From Herbinix hemicellulosilytica (GTDB lineage: Bacteria > Bacillota > Clostridia > Lachnospirales > Lachnospiraceae): 64,000 nt of DNA. A model generated the notes under the pieces. That model worked only from the letters and a program-made list of their open reading frames with translations. It was not told where the DNA came from and made no database searches. Below, in pieces: positions 25,775-35,316 of the stretch (positions are counted from its first letter, which is position 1; each line of letters opens with the position of its first letter). The translations under genes were made by a program, and so were the position numbers. Location of the stretch: assembly GCF_002904165.1 (NCBI RefSeq), contig NZ_CVTD020000018.1, positions 1 through 64,000 of the forward strand, read 5' to 3'.

Positions 25775-27408
25775 CCCGAGTCCTCCCTTTTCTTAATGCT
25801 GTTACGGTATTGCTTGGGCGAACAATTAAATGTCTTCTTAAAAAGATAGGAAAAATAGTGAGGATCCTTATATCCTACGGCATAGCCGATCTCTGAAGTC
25901 TTCATGTCGGTAAATTTGAGCAGTTCTTTAGCTTTATTCATCCTTAAATCTGTTAAATATTTTATGAAGGTTTGACCTGTTTTTTGGGAAAATACTGCGC
26001 TGAAATGACTGGGAGTAACATATACACTGGCAGCCACCTGATTTAGAGATAAGTCTTCCCTGCAGAAATTTTCTTGAATGTAGATTTTAGCTTTGCTTAC
26101 AATGTCATTGTACTCCTTTGTTGTTATATTGTCTCTTAACTCAATAGCTTTTTCTAAAATTCGTTTTATGTAGTCTTTTGTATTATTAAAATCAGTTATA
26201 AGCCGGCTATACTGATTCTCATTATGAAGGGGCTTTTCCAGTTCATAATCTTCAATACCTATTTCCTTGCAAAAACCGGCAACAATAGAATACATATCAA
26301 TCACAACGTATTGCCTAAACAAAATAGAATTACGGTTTTCACTGCCAATGGACTGCAAATATTCGTCTACAAAGTTGCTTACATCTTCTTTACTGCCGGA
26401 TTTTAAGAAGATTTCTACTTTACGTTTATCTAGCTTTACTATATTATCCATATTTAAACGGTTTGTCCGTCTAAGCAGTTCCCTGGTTTTAGAAATAGCA
26501 CTGCTATCCAAAATCAGATTTTCTTCCCAGATATACCGGTAAGAAAATGCCCTGCTTGCTTCATGATAGCTACGGCTTAACTCGCCCAACCTGTTAACCG
26601 CAACCCCTATACCTCCAAAATAAGAAATTCCTTTATAATTATCCATAATCTCCCGTATACGGTTTATGTAATACTCCTGCTTTCTTTGCAAATCTTCCAA
26701 ACTGTTTCCCTTCAAAAGTAAAGCCATTCCGTCCATAAATAAATCAAATTTAATTATATCTTCACTAATGTCAAATAATTGCTTCAGTTCCCGGTTAACA
26801 GCATTTAGTTGCATGGTTTCACGATGATTTTTTCGTGTATGGTCTATGGTAAACAAAATAATATTATAAACAACCGCGCTTAATTTGAGATTCAATTCAT
26901 TGCCCCGTTCAAGTATGCTGCCAAGCGGCTGGCTGTTATTAACCAAATCATAAAAAATCCGTCTTTTCTCATCTTCTTCATATTCCTGAATTTCTTTTTT
27001 AAACCGTTCTATATTAGCCTTTTCTCTCCGCTCATTTAAAATATTCTCTTTGACCTTAAGTAAAGATTTCATAAGTTCAGTACCATTAATAGGCTTTAAT
27101 AAGTACTCTGTCACTCCGATATTAATAGCTTCTTTCGCATATTCAAATTCCCCGTATCCGCTTAAAATAATTATTTTTATCCAAGGCATTTCTTTTTTTA
27201 TTAACCTGCTAAGTTCCAGCCCATCCATAAAAGGCATACGGATATCTGTAATCACAATATCCGGTTTATGTTTCTGAATCAGAGGGTAAGCAAGTTCCCC
27301 GTCACTGGCTTCCCCACAGAAAATAAAATCATTTTCTTCCCAATTTAATGTATTACGTATTCCCTCTCTAACCACTACCTCATCTTCAACTAAAAAAATT
27401 TTTAACAA
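25759..27408 (-). CDS. AraC-type response regulator (YesN-like)
   Basis: A receiver domain (VITDIRMPFMDG with the acceptor Asp; conserved Lys in YLLKPINGTE) is joined through a ~250-residue linker to a C-terminal AraC double helix-turn-helix (LSLNQVAASVYVTPSHFSAVF and the KTSEIGYAVGYKDPHYFS copy). I prefer the TTG at 27406-27408: it has GGGGGTG 6 bases upstream and gives the family-like start MLKIFLVEDE. An ATG at 27441 has no ribosome binding site. It is the partner of the following kinase. Confidence 0.88.
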   Translation of the reverse strand: MLKIFLVEDEVVVREGIRNTLNWEENDFIFCGEASDGELAYPLIQKHKPDIVITDIRMPFMDGLELSRLIKKEMPWIKIIILSGYGEFEYAKEAINIGVTEYLLKPINGTELMKSLLKVKENILNERREKANIERFKKEIQEYEEDEKRRIFYDLVNNSQPLGSILERGNELNLKLSAVVYNIILFTIDHTRKNHRETMQLNAVNRELKQLFDISEDIIKFDLFMDGMALLLKGNSLEDLQRKQEYYINRIREIMDNYKGISYFGGIGVAVNRLGELSRSYHEASRAFSYRYIWEENLILDSSAISKTRELLRRTNRLNMDNIVKLDKRKVEIFLKSGSKEDVSNFVDEYLQSIGSENRNSILFRQYVVIDMYSIVAGFCKEIGIEDYELEKPLHNENQYSRLITDFNNTKDYIKRILEKAIELRDNITTKEYNDIVSKAKIYIQENFCREDLSLNQVAASVYVTPSHFSAVFSQKTGQTFIKYLTDLRMNKAKELLKFTDMKTSEIGYAVGYKDPHYFSYLFKKTFNCSPKQYRNSIKKREDSGCFNS

Positions 27409-27551
27409 AGGTAACACCCCCAAATTATCGGACTTTCTCATCAACTAAATTTATTCTACCATACCCCAGCCGGAAATAAAAACAAGGAATTTGAATTATT
27501 TTCCTTCCGTTTATAAAATAAAAAGTTTGCAGAATAAATTTAAAATAAAAA

Positions 27552-27580
27552 TAGCCTGCATTCTTTAAAGATGCAGGCTA
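27552..27580 (-). terminator. Terminator after the small membrane protein gene
   Basis: TAGCCTGCAT (27552-27561) pairs with ATGCAGGCTA (27571-27580) and is followed on the minus strand by TTTTTATTTT. The rest of the 27409-27776 gap is AT-rich and should hold the promoter of the response regulator gene, which I could not place with confidence. Confidence 0.8.
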
Positions 27581-27776
27581 CTTTACTACCGCCAATACTC
27601 TATTTTAAATACTTCCCCTATATTTAAACCTTAATTTATACCGATCCGGCATCTGTTTTTCACTCCCGAACCATATCCGGATTAACAGTCACCTGTCACT
27701 CAGACTAAAAGTATCATAGATTATGCCTGGTATAATTTTACCTAAGGCAAATATTTTGATTAATCCGTAAATTTTA

Positions 27777-28103
27777 TCATGAATCATGCTCCTTACCTGT
27801 GGGGTGAAATCCTAAAATATAGGCAGGAATTCGGTTTATAGGTTTTTTTATCAGGGAGTTATAGCTTTTTTCCACCTCTCTGTAAACCATAAGTTTATTT
27901 TCAAGAATTTTCAATGCTGCCGCGTCATTTTCACCGCCTCGCTCCTGCATATATAATTTGCGATGCATTTCTACTTGCTCCCTGATTAACTCAAGGCTCT
28001 TTCGCCTGGCTGACAGCTCATTGAAACTGCCTGCAAACCACAGTGTAACAAAGGCAGAAATAAAAATTCCTGCTATAAACCAGCCTAATGAGACTGATGT
28101 CAT
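27777..28103 (-). CDS. Small membrane-anchored protein with a LemA-like tail
   Basis: A 108-residue protein. One N-terminal membrane helix (residues ~6-26) is followed by a charged helical region (~30-80) and a conserved-looking end, YNSLIKKPINRIPAYILGFHP. That end resembles the C-terminal YN...P.N..A...GF pattern of LemA proteins, but the rest is too short for LemA and I do not assign it. GGGGTGA precedes the ATG. Confidence 0.65.
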   Translation of the reverse strand: MTSVSLGWFIAGIFISAFVTLWFAGSFNELSARRKSLELIREQVEMHRKLYMQERGGENDAAALKILENKLMVYREVEKSYNSLIKKPINRIPAYILGFHPTGKEHDS

Positions 28104-28257
28104 ATAAAATCACCCCTTATTTGAGCTTATATAATACAATCATAATACTGATAAATTTATCAGCCTTATAATCACTTGAAACCGATTCGTAAAAATATAT
28201 TTACTCTGTAATAACAGGATAAATACACATTGGCATTATTAAGATTATCAATCAATC

Positions 28258-29136
28258 TTAATGTATCTCGACTATTTCAATATCATTTTCAAGCGCTAAA
28301 TCAATATACTTATCATCACAATTGACCAAAGGTTTTGATATATTTTTAAGATTAATTGAAGCTATGTATCCAAGGCGTCCATTATTTAACAGAACTTCTC
28401 TGTCACAATAGTAGTTGATCATATGCATAACAAAAATCCTGCAGATTTCCTGATCCAAACCAATACTGTTCTCCATAATTTCCTGAATTGCCTGCAAGGG
28501 AAAGTATTTTTTTCCGTATGCTTTATCTGAAGTTATAGCATCATACGTGTCAGCTACTGCAATAATCCTGCTAATCAAATTAATATTCTCTCCTTTAAGT
28601 CCTATAGGATAACCTGAACCGTCCATTCTTTCGTGATGAAATAAGACCCCACTTAATACTTCCTTACCAAATTTTCCTGTGCTGTGTAATATTTTATAAC
28701 CGGTGACAGGATGTGCCTTTAATTTTTCTGCTTCTGCCAATGTTAATTCCTCAGGCTTGTTTAACAAACTGTCTTTAATCTTTGCTTTCCCTATATCAAG
28801 TAAAAGCGCCGCCTTCACCAAATTTGACAGTTTTGTCTCTATTAAATCAAGCCATATCCCTATAACAAAAGAAATAAAAGCCACATTTACGGGATGAGAA
28901 ATTAAATAAGGGTATTTGTCCTTAAAGTTGTTCAGCAATATTAAAATGTTCGCATCCTCATTACGATACTTACATATTTGGGCTGATATTGTATCTATAG
29001 GATCCAGATACAGTTTCCTGCCAAATCTGATATCTTCCACTACGTTTTGCGATATTTTTATCGCCTGACAATATGTCCCCTCCAAACTTAACATAACATC
29101 CTCCTTTTTCACAAATACTCTATTTATATCAGCCAC
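28258..29136 (-). CDS. HD-GYP-like domain protein with a degenerate HD dyad
   Basis: A 292-residue cytosolic protein. The C-terminal half is an HD-GYP domain, the family that hydrolyses cyclic di-GMP: HPVTGYKIL, FHHERMDGSGYPIGLKGE, ARI-like ISRIIAVADTYDAITSDKAYGKK and the GYP triad are all there. The usual HDIGK motif reads LDIGK (within ALLLDIGKAKI), so the metal-binding His of the HD pair is missing. The family's other histidines are visible (HPVNVAF, HP, HH). Activity could be lost or altered, or the domain may act as a sensor. The first ~80 residues are unassigned. Confidence 0.82.
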   Translation of the reverse strand: MADINRVFVKKEDVMLSLEGTYCQAIKISQNVVEDIRFGRKLYLDPIDTISAQICKYRNEDANILILLNNFKDKYPYLISHPVNVAFISFVIGIWLDLIETKLSNLVKAALLLDIGKAKIKDSLLNKPEELTLAEAEKLKAHPVTGYKILHSTGKFGKEVLSGVLFHHERMDGSGYPIGLKGENINLISRIIAVADTYDAITSDKAYGKKYFPLQAIQEIMENSIGLDQEICRIFVMHMINYYCDREVLLNNGRLGYIASINLKNISKPLVNCDDKYIDLALENDIEIVEIH

Positions 29137-29287
29137 CCCTTTTTATATTGATCAAATCGTGCGTTTGGGTAAACTTTTTTATAAATTTAATTATTCCTTT
29201 TTAGATCCTGTATTGGTATATTTTAATTTCTGACTTAATATGGTTATGCTTTGTATATTATCACTTTTTTTATAAAAGAACCGTTTA

Positions 29288-29323
29288 CCGCATGAATCGT
29301 ATCTCTGTCCGCACGAATCGTAT
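29288..29323. repeat. Tandem 15-base sites at 21-base spacing upstream of the HD-GYP-like gene
   Basis: CCGCATGAATCGTAT (29288-29302) and CCGCACGAATCGTAT (29309-29323) differ at one position and start 21 bases apart, two helical turns. They lie in the 316-base gap 29137-29452, 150-190 bases upstream of the HD-GYP-like start and 130 bases past the transporter operon end. Part of the motif (TCGTGCG) recurs inverted near 29157. This looks like a regulator-binding pair. No other feature is visible in the gap. Confidence 0.5.
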
Positions 29324-29452
29324 ATATAAACCAAATTTAGCCAGGGTTTCAACTATTTTACCTTTAGCAGCTTTTAAAGCTATATACAATAATTTACTAA
29401 CAAATTGATTATCTCCTATTGCCTCTGCAAGATTTACCACAAATTTAAAGAT

Positions 29453-32005
29453 TTAATATTCCGCTTCCCTTAATCTCTCAACTAATGATGATTTGATAAC
29501 AGTACGATACATTTTTTCGGGTGTTATTATGCAAACCGCCAAAATCGTAAGACTGGCCAGAAAAACAGGTATAAACGGATAGCTAAATATTGCATAAGTG
29601 GCTTGTTTTCTAAATAAATTAAAAATCCCTACGGTAACGGCACTTCCTGCCGTAAAAACTAAAATTAGAATTAATGTTGCATACCAAAGTCCTTCGTATA
29701 TTAACATTTTTCTGACCTGTCTTCGGCTCATTCCCACACATTCAAGATTTGCCAGTTCTTGCCTCCGTACTGTGATACCTACTGACATTACATTTATAAA
29801 ATTGAGAATGCCAACAAAAGCAAGAATTAATGAAATACCTCCCCCAAGGATATACATTATTATTTTGCCTTCGCGTAATTCTTCTCTTGCTTCAGCCTTT
29901 GACCTGCGCGATATTTCATAATCCTTGTCCGTTAATTGCTTTATAGTTTCAAGAGTTTGCTTTTCATATTCTTTTGCCACATCAATACAAATTTTATATA
30001 TTACAGGTTCTTCATATATGGAATCCATTAAAGCATTTGACACAAAAACGGTAGGAGCCGCACTAAAACCTACTCTTTCAAAAAACAGAGGCACATAACC
30101 TCCAACCGGAACCTTCACAGGTTTTCCTTCCGTTTCTTTATGCATCTTTGTTTCATCGGTATTTTTTATCGGGTAAATAGTCAGTTCATCAACATTTTCA
30201 AACAGTTCCGGAGTATCGGTGGAAATCAGGGCTATTTCTCCCCTGTCAAATGCATCAATATCTATAGGGTTTCCCGAAGAATAATCCAGACTAGCAAGAG
30301 CTTCCTTATCTATACCCACCAAAATTCCCGAGAAGTTATCTTTCAGGTAATCTTCGCCCAGTCCTTCGCCTCCATATTTTTTAATGTACATGTCTGCATA
30401 TTTACCAAAGTCCTTTTGCGTATAATCAAGCCGCATCCATTCCCGGCTTGTTATGCGCAAACTTTCAAATCCGGATAAAGTTTTTATTTTTTCAATAAAT
30501 GAGGAGTCAAATTTTTGCTTTGGTTCTAAACCACCGGAAACAGTGTTATTTATCAGCACGATATCACTTTCCAAATAGGAATCAACATAATTATCCGTAT
30601 CCATGCTTGTTATAAGGGTTGTTACGCAAGTAAATGTTGTCATTCCCAAAAACAGGCTTATTATGACTATCGCTGCCCTCTTACCGTCTCTGAAAATATT
30701 ACGGAATGCCATTTTGAACGGTTTTCCGTTGGCAAACGAAAATATCCTTCCCGGATAAATCCGTTCCGGACGAACCATTCTTTTCTTAATCTTTAGCTTT
30801 ACACCGATATACTTCACCGCTTCTATCGGAGTAATACCCGCAGCTTTTTTGGCAGGTTTGAAGGCTCCGAGTAAAGCTGTAAGCAGGGCAAAAAGCGCTG
30901 CTCCTATATAAATTATGGGAGAAAAGGATATGACAGTCCCCGTTTTTGTGTCTTCATATATTGAAAGAGCCATGGGAACGGCAGCAAAAGAGACAAGAAA
31001 TGCTGCCGTTTCTCCGACCGGAATGCCTATTATACATAACTTAAGGATCTGTCCTGTGACAATCCGTTTAATTTGCCTTGGCGTTGTTCCGATGGTTTTA
31101 AGCAGGCCATAAAAACGTATATCCCGTGAAACCGAGATATAAAGTACATTATATATCAAAAGATAGCCCGTCAAAATCAGAAATATAACAATACAGGATA
31201 ATGCCAGTATGGAGTTTTTTATAGTCGAGGCATCCACATTATAAACCGGAACAGGCTTTACATTCTGGTTTTCGGATAAATTCAAATCTGAAACTAACAG
31301 ATCACAATACTCAGAAACTTTCTTTGAATTATCAAAAACCACCGATGCGGCACCGTCGGTTTCGGCTGTTTTACCAAGCCTTTTAGAAAACTCTTCCGAT
31401 ACCAAAATAAAATCTATATTACCGGACCTGATATGCATATAACTGGTAAACCACCCGGACAAACTAAATATTTTATCAACCGGTAAACCATCATTTACAT
31501 TTTTGTCATGATAAGTGAGAGGTATTTCCATGCCTATCTTTGGATTATCAACACCCATTTTTTCAAGTACCCATAACGGAACCATGATTTCATTTTCTTT
31601 CTGCGGATAGGTTCCGACTATATTTGTATAAGCAGGGGCGCGCAAATTCTCCCATTCGGTAGTATCAAAGTAATGTAGTGTTAAGCTCATATCGCCCATT
31701 TGCGGTGTGTTTTTTACTGTGGCAACATAATTTCCTGTACCGACTTCTTTTACGTAACTTAACTTTTTAAGTTTTTCCACTTGTATATCGGTAGGCCGAG
31801 TTATTGCCGCATGGGCTAAAGTCCCCATAAGGCGGGTTTCATGCATTTTCATTGTTTCCATAATACTCATACCGATGCTGAAAACTGAAGCAATGAGCAG
31901 TGTCGTAAGAGCAATAGCTGTCGTGATAAAAAAATTTCTTTTTTTATTTGATTTTAGGCTTCTGTTTATGATTTTTTTAATAACAGCTTTGTTGTTATTT
32001 TTCAT
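29453..32005 (-). CDS. ABC transporter permease with two FtsX domains (BceB/MacB-like)
   Basis: An 850-residue membrane protein. The N-terminal helix is followed by a large extracellular domain (~residues 45-265), three helices forming the first FtsX domain (~270-390), a linker and helix, a second extracellular domain (~470-720), and a final three-helix FtsX domain (~730-845). Such permeases pair with a small ATPase to expel or detach peptide antibiotics from the membrane or cell wall. The start overlaps the ATPase stop by 11 bases. Which peptide it handles is unknown. Confidence 0.88.
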   Translation of the reverse strand: MKNNNKAVIKKIINRSLKSNKKRNFFITTAIALTTLLIASVFSIGMSIMETMKMHETRLMGTLAHAAITRPTDIQVEKLKKLSYVKEVGTGNYVATVKNTPQMGDMSLTLHYFDTTEWENLRAPAYTNIVGTYPQKENEIMVPLWVLEKMGVDNPKIGMEIPLTYHDKNVNDGLPVDKIFSLSGWFTSYMHIRSGNIDFILVSEEFSKRLGKTAETDGAASVVFDNSKKVSEYCDLLVSDLNLSENQNVKPVPVYNVDASTIKNSILALSCIVIFLILTGYLLIYNVLYISVSRDIRFYGLLKTIGTTPRQIKRIVTGQILKLCIIGIPVGETAAFLVSFAAVPMALSIYEDTKTGTVISFSPIIYIGAALFALLTALLGAFKPAKKAAGITPIEAVKYIGVKLKIKKRMVRPERIYPGRIFSFANGKPFKMAFRNIFRDGKRAAIVIISLFLGMTTFTCVTTLITSMDTDNYVDSYLESDIVLINNTVSGGLEPKQKFDSSFIEKIKTLSGFESLRITSREWMRLDYTQKDFGKYADMYIKKYGGEGLGEDYLKDNFSGILVGIDKEALASLDYSSGNPIDIDAFDRGEIALISTDTPELFENVDELTIYPIKNTDETKMHKETEGKPVKVPVGGYVPLFFERVGFSAAPTVFVSNALMDSIYEEPVIYKICIDVAKEYEKQTLETIKQLTDKDYEISRRSKAEAREELREGKIIMYILGGGISLILAFVGILNFINVMSVGITVRRQELANLECVGMSRRQVRKMLIYEGLWYATLILILVFTAGSAVTVGIFNLFRKQATYAIFSYPFIPVFLASLTILAVCIITPEKMYRTVIKSSLVERLREAEY

Positions 32006-32684
32006 TTATGCCCCGTCCTTCCCCAACAATTTTACCATCCTCTATACGGACAATGCGGTCCGAAAGCTGGGCAATGTGTTCGTTATGGGTAATCATAACA
32101 ATAGTCTGGTGGAATTTGGCAGATGTCATCTTAAGAACTCCCAGTACATCCTGGCTGGTTTTCGTATCCAGGTTACCGGTAGGCTCGTCCGCCAGTAATA
32201 TTGACGGTTTAGTCGCAAGAGCACGGGCAATGGCTACCCGCTGCTGCTGGCCGCCTGATAACATATTTGGAAGACTGTTTCGCTTCTCTTTAAGCCCCAG
32301 CAGATCAATTATTTCATCTATGAATGCTTTGTCCGGCCGGTTGCCGTCAAGTTCAATCGGAAGCACAATATTTTCATATACGCTTAAAATAGGAACCAGA
32401 TTAAAACTCTGAAATACAAATCCGACATTTCGCCTTCTGAATATGGTAAGTTCCTCATCCGACATTTTATCAAGTTCATGTCCGTCAACTGTTACTTTGC
32501 CCTCTGTCGGTTTATCAAGACCTCCCAACATATGAAGAAGCGTACTCTTTCCCGACCCGGATGCTCCAACTACCGTAACGAATTCTCCGGCTTCCACCTC
32601 CAGATCGACACCGTCCAAGGCCCGGACAATATTCGGTTCTTCTCCATAATATTTTTTTAGTCCCTGTGCAGACAAAATCGGCAT
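31995..32684 (-). CDS. ABC transporter ATP-binding protein (MacB/BceA-like)
   Basis: A 229-residue ATPase with Walker A GASGSGKST, Q-loop FQSFNLVP, signature LSGGQQQR, Walker B LLADEPTGNLD and switch His in MITHNE, all typical of the LolD/MacB/BceA group. GGGGAG precedes the ATG. It is encoded directly upstream of the FtsX permease and downstream of a two-component system, a layout typical of antimicrobial-peptide resistance modules. Confidence 0.9.
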   Translation of the reverse strand: MPILSAQGLKKYYGEEPNIVRALDGVDLEVEAGEFVTVVGASGSGKSTLLHMLGGLDKPTEGKVTVDGHELDKMSDEELTIFRRRNVGFVFQSFNLVPILSVYENIVLPIELDGNRPDKAFIDEIIDLLGLKEKRNSLPNMLSGGQQQRVAIARALATKPSILLADEPTGNLDTKTSQDVLGVLKMTSAKFHQTIVMITHNEHIAQLSDRIVRIEDGKIVGEGRGINEK

Positions 32685-32799
32685 TTTATCTCCCCTTCCG
32701 AATCCTGTTCATGCTGAACCAGATTTTTTTAAAGTTAAATAATATCTACGGCTTTATATAATACAGGGCAATTCTTACAGGGTCATGACAAAGATATAC

Positions 32800-33717
32800 T
32801 TATTTCTTACAGTTTTGTAAGAAAATTGAGAAAGTCGTATATTGTCCCGGCCTGGAGTCTGCATATATATATCCGCCTTGTTTTTGCAGGATTAAATTTG
32901 CCAGATAAAGCCCCAGCCCTACGCCATCCGTGTCTTTTGCGTTTCTTCCCCTGTAAAAACGCTTAAATATGGAATTAAGTTCGTCGGGATAAATGCCGAT
33001 GCCATTGTCGGTTATAATTATTTTTGTGTAGACAGGAAGAGTTTCCACAGATATATAAATTTCACTGTCAGGTGGGGAATATTTGATTGCATTATCCAGA
33101 ATATTTGTTATAGCCTCACTTGTCCATTTACGGTCATGTAACAGGGAAATATCCTCAAATTCTGCCGTTTTAACAGATATGTTTTTCCTTGATGCCTCCA
33201 TATAAACGGTATTGATACTGTCTGAAATGGTTTTCTTGATTTTTGCAGGAACGGGATTTAGTTCTATTACTCCCGCTTCCAGCCTTGATATCTTAACCAG
33301 GCAGTCCATCATCCATTGAAGCTTTTCTGTTCCCGTTTTTATACGGGATAAAAATTCCTGTCTTTCAATTTCGGTTATGTTGCCTTCAAGAAGCAAGTCT
33401 GTATACATGGCTATACTTGACAGTGGTGTTTTCATCTGATGAGCCATATCTGAAATGTACCTTTGTATAATCTCTTTCTCCTGCCTGGTTTTTTCAATAT
33501 CCATTGTACTTGTCTTTAAAATTCTTACAGCTTTATGCGTTAATTTTGATAAGCGGCTTTCTTTTGCCGTTTCCGACAAATTGTCATATTTTCCTGCCAT
33601 CATACTGTCAAAAACCATGTCAATGGCATCATACGTTCTTTTTACATACAGATAACATAATAAAGCGGTCAGGCCACATAATAATACACTTACAACAGAT
33701 ATAACTATTAGTGCCAT
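32800..33717 (-). CDS. Sensor histidine kinase of the ABC transporter module (BceS-like)
   Basis: A 305-residue kinase with almost no sensor domain. One clear N-terminal membrane helix (~residues 3-25) is followed directly by a linker, a HisKA domain (SDMAHQMKTPLSSI, phospho-acceptor His) and HATPase_c (DNGIGIYPDEL, GVGLGLYLA). Small, sensor-poor kinases beside FtsX-type exporters usually read the state of the transporter itself. It starts 2 bases after the regulator stop. Confidence 0.88.
   Translation of the reverse strand: MALIVISVVSVLLCGLTALLCYLYVKRTYDAIDMVFDSMMAGKYDNLSETAKESRLSKLTHKAVRILKTSTMDIEKTRQEKEIIQRYISDMAHQMKTPLSSIAMYTDLLLEGNITEIERQEFLSRIKTGTEKLQWMMDCLVKISRLEAGVIELNPVPAKIKKTISDSINTVYMEASRKNISVKTAEFEDISLLHDRKWTSEAITNILDNAIKYSPPDSEIYISVETLPVYTKIIITDNGIGIYPDELNSIFKRFYRGRNAKDTDGVGLGLYLANLILQKQGGYIYADSRPGQYTTFSIFLQNCKK
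32804..32823. promoter_or_regulatory. Inverted-repeat operator candidate upstream of the ABC transporter
   Basis: TTCTTACA and TGTAAGAA form a perfect palindrome with a 4-base centre, across the end of the histidine kinase gene and about 120 bases before the ATPase start. A second copy of the left half (TTCTTACA at 32772-32779) lies 32 bases closer to the ATPase gene. It is a plausible binding site for the adjacent OmpR-type regulator. Confidence 0.45.
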
Positions 33718-33719
33718 TT

Positions 33720-34403
33720 TTAAGCCTCCCCGTTCCAGATATACCCTATGCCGTGTACGGTTTTTATGGTTCTAGGATTTTTAGGGTCATCTTCAATCTT
33801 TGCCCGCAAACGGCTGATATTAACCGGCAGGGTATTATCGTCCACAAAATTTCCGTCCTTATCCCATAGAGCAGAGATAATTTGATCTTTTGAAAGGACT
33901 TGTCCGGCGTTTTTCATTAAGTATGAAAGCAATCTGAGTTCCGTAGCGCTGACCAAAATTTCCTTATCATCCCGGTAAAATTTGCATGTATCCATGTCAA
34001 GTTTGTATTTGCCTGAAATAATTACATTCCCTTTTCCCGCTTCCGTCCGGCGCATCAGGGCTTCAACCCTTGCCCGTAATACGGAGAGTGAAAACGGCTT
34101 GGTAATATAATCGTCAGCGCCTGCCATAAGACCGGATACTTCGTCCGTTTCCAAATCACATACTGTAAGCATAATAATGGGAACGTTTGAATAAGTCCTG
34201 ATATCTTTGCAAAAATCAAGCCCGCTTCCGTCCGGCAGCATCAGATCCAATATTATCAGATCAACCTTATGTTGTTTTATCAGTCTTTTTCCTTCATTTA
34301 TAGATTTTGCCGAAAGAATCTGATAGCCGTCTTTCTCAAAAATAAATCCTATTCCACGGTTTAAATGTTCATCATCTTCCAATATCAGAATCGTTTTTTT
34401 CAT
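33720..34403 (-). CDS. OmpR-family response regulator of the ABC transporter module
   Basis: A 227-residue protein with a receiver domain (acidic DD at the start, acceptor Asp in VDLIILDLMLPDGSG, Lys in YITKPFSLSVL) and a C-terminal winged helix (trans_reg_C, ending KTVHGIGYIWN). GGAGGT precedes the ATG. It is the first gene of the leftward regulator-kinase-ATPase-permease block and is divergent from the peptide cluster. Confidence 0.9.
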   Translation of the reverse strand: MKKTILILEDDEHLNRGIGFIFEKDGYQILSAKSINEGKRLIKQHKVDLIILDLMLPDGSGLDFCKDIRTYSNVPIIMLTVCDLETDEVSGLMAGADDYITKPFSLSVLRARVEALMRRTEAGKGNVIISGKYKLDMDTCKFYRDDKEILVSATELRLLSYLMKNAGQVLSKDQIISALWDKDGNFVDDNTLPVNISRLRAKIEDDPKNPRTIKTVHGIGYIWNGEA

Positions 34404-34556
34404 TATGTACCTCCGTTATCAGTAAAATTTTATATAATAACCGAGATCTAATTACTAAAGAATCTAAACATATTATAATAAAAGATACCAAATCTGCTTT
34501 TGTTTAACAATATAACAACTTACAATTTATACTATTTATTTCAAAAAATTAATTTT

Positions 34557-34566
34557 GTGGTATAAT
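34557..34566 (+). promoter_or_regulatory. Extended -10 promoter of the peptide cluster
   Basis: TATAAT at 34561-34566 is preceded by TG at the extended -10 position. No good -35 box is visible. It lies 79 bases before the regulator start. Confidence 0.45.
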
Positions 34567-34644
34567 TATAGCGAGTAATATACATTTATTTCTAAATATC
34601 ATTAATTAATGTATAAATTTACTATAATTAGAAAGGAGATTGCC

Positions 34645-35316
34645 TTGGATAGTATTGTTATTGTTGATGACGAAAAAGATATTGCAGATTTAATATCTTT
34701 ATATATTGAAAATGCCGGATATAAACCTATTGTCTTTTATAATTCCCGGGAAGCTGAAAAGTATTTGGATAATAATATACCGTCTGCTTTAATATTGGAT
34801 ATAATGATGCCTGAAATTGACGGTTTATCCGTTTTAAAAAAGTTAAGAGAAAATCATAATTATCCTATAATTCTGCTTACTGCAAAAACCGGCCAGGCCG
34901 ATGTACTAAAAGGCCTGTATTCAGGGGCAGACGATTATATTAAAAAGCCCTTCGATCCTCTGGAACTTATTGCCAGACTCAATGTTCATCTAAGAAAAGT
35001 CCCTAAGCAAATATCAAATGAGATTACTTACAGAAATGTAAGTTTAAATAAAGCAAAACATGAGTGCAAATTAAACAATATAGACCTCCAGCTTACACCG
35101 ATAGAGTTTAAGATAATGGAAATCTTGATGGAGCAGGTAGGAAGTGTGGTCAGTTCTGAAGAAATTTTTAAAAAAGTTTGGAAAGAGGATTATTTTGAAA
35201 AAGACTCTAACACTGTCAGTGTACATATTAGAAATATAAGATATAAAATGAATAAAATATCAAAAAACACCGATATAATAAAAACTATATGGGGAGTAGG
35301 ATATAAAATTGAATAG
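34645..35316 (+). CDS. OmpR-family response regulator of the peptide cluster
   Basis: A 223-residue regulator with a receiver domain (IVIVDDEKDIADL, acceptor Asp in ALILDIMMPEIDG, Lys in YIKKPFDPLEL) and a winged-helix DNA-binding domain (TPIEFKIMEIL...KTIWGVGYKIE). I chose TTG at 34645 because AAAGGAG lies 6 bases upstream. A longer frame from 34609 lacks a site. It overlaps the kinase gene by 8 bases. It heads a rightward, AT-rich gene set and probably controls the maturase, precursor and export genes. Confidence 0.88.
   Translation: MDSIVIVDDEKDIADLISLYIENAGYKPIVFYNSREAEKYLDNNIPSALILDIMMPEIDGLSVLKKLRENHNYPIILLTAKTGQADVLKGLYSGADDYIKKPFDPLELIARLNVHLRKVPKQISNEITYRNVSLNKAKHECKLNNIDLQLTPIEFKIMEILMEQVGSVVSSEEIFKKVWKEDYFEKDSNTVSVHIRNIRYKMNKISKNTDIIKTIWGVGYKIE

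Noticed and set aside
29137-29330. Cyclic di-GMP riboswitch upstream of the HD-GYP-like gene
   Set aside because: No GEMM-I or GEMM-II core is visible. The repeats there look like protein-binding sites.
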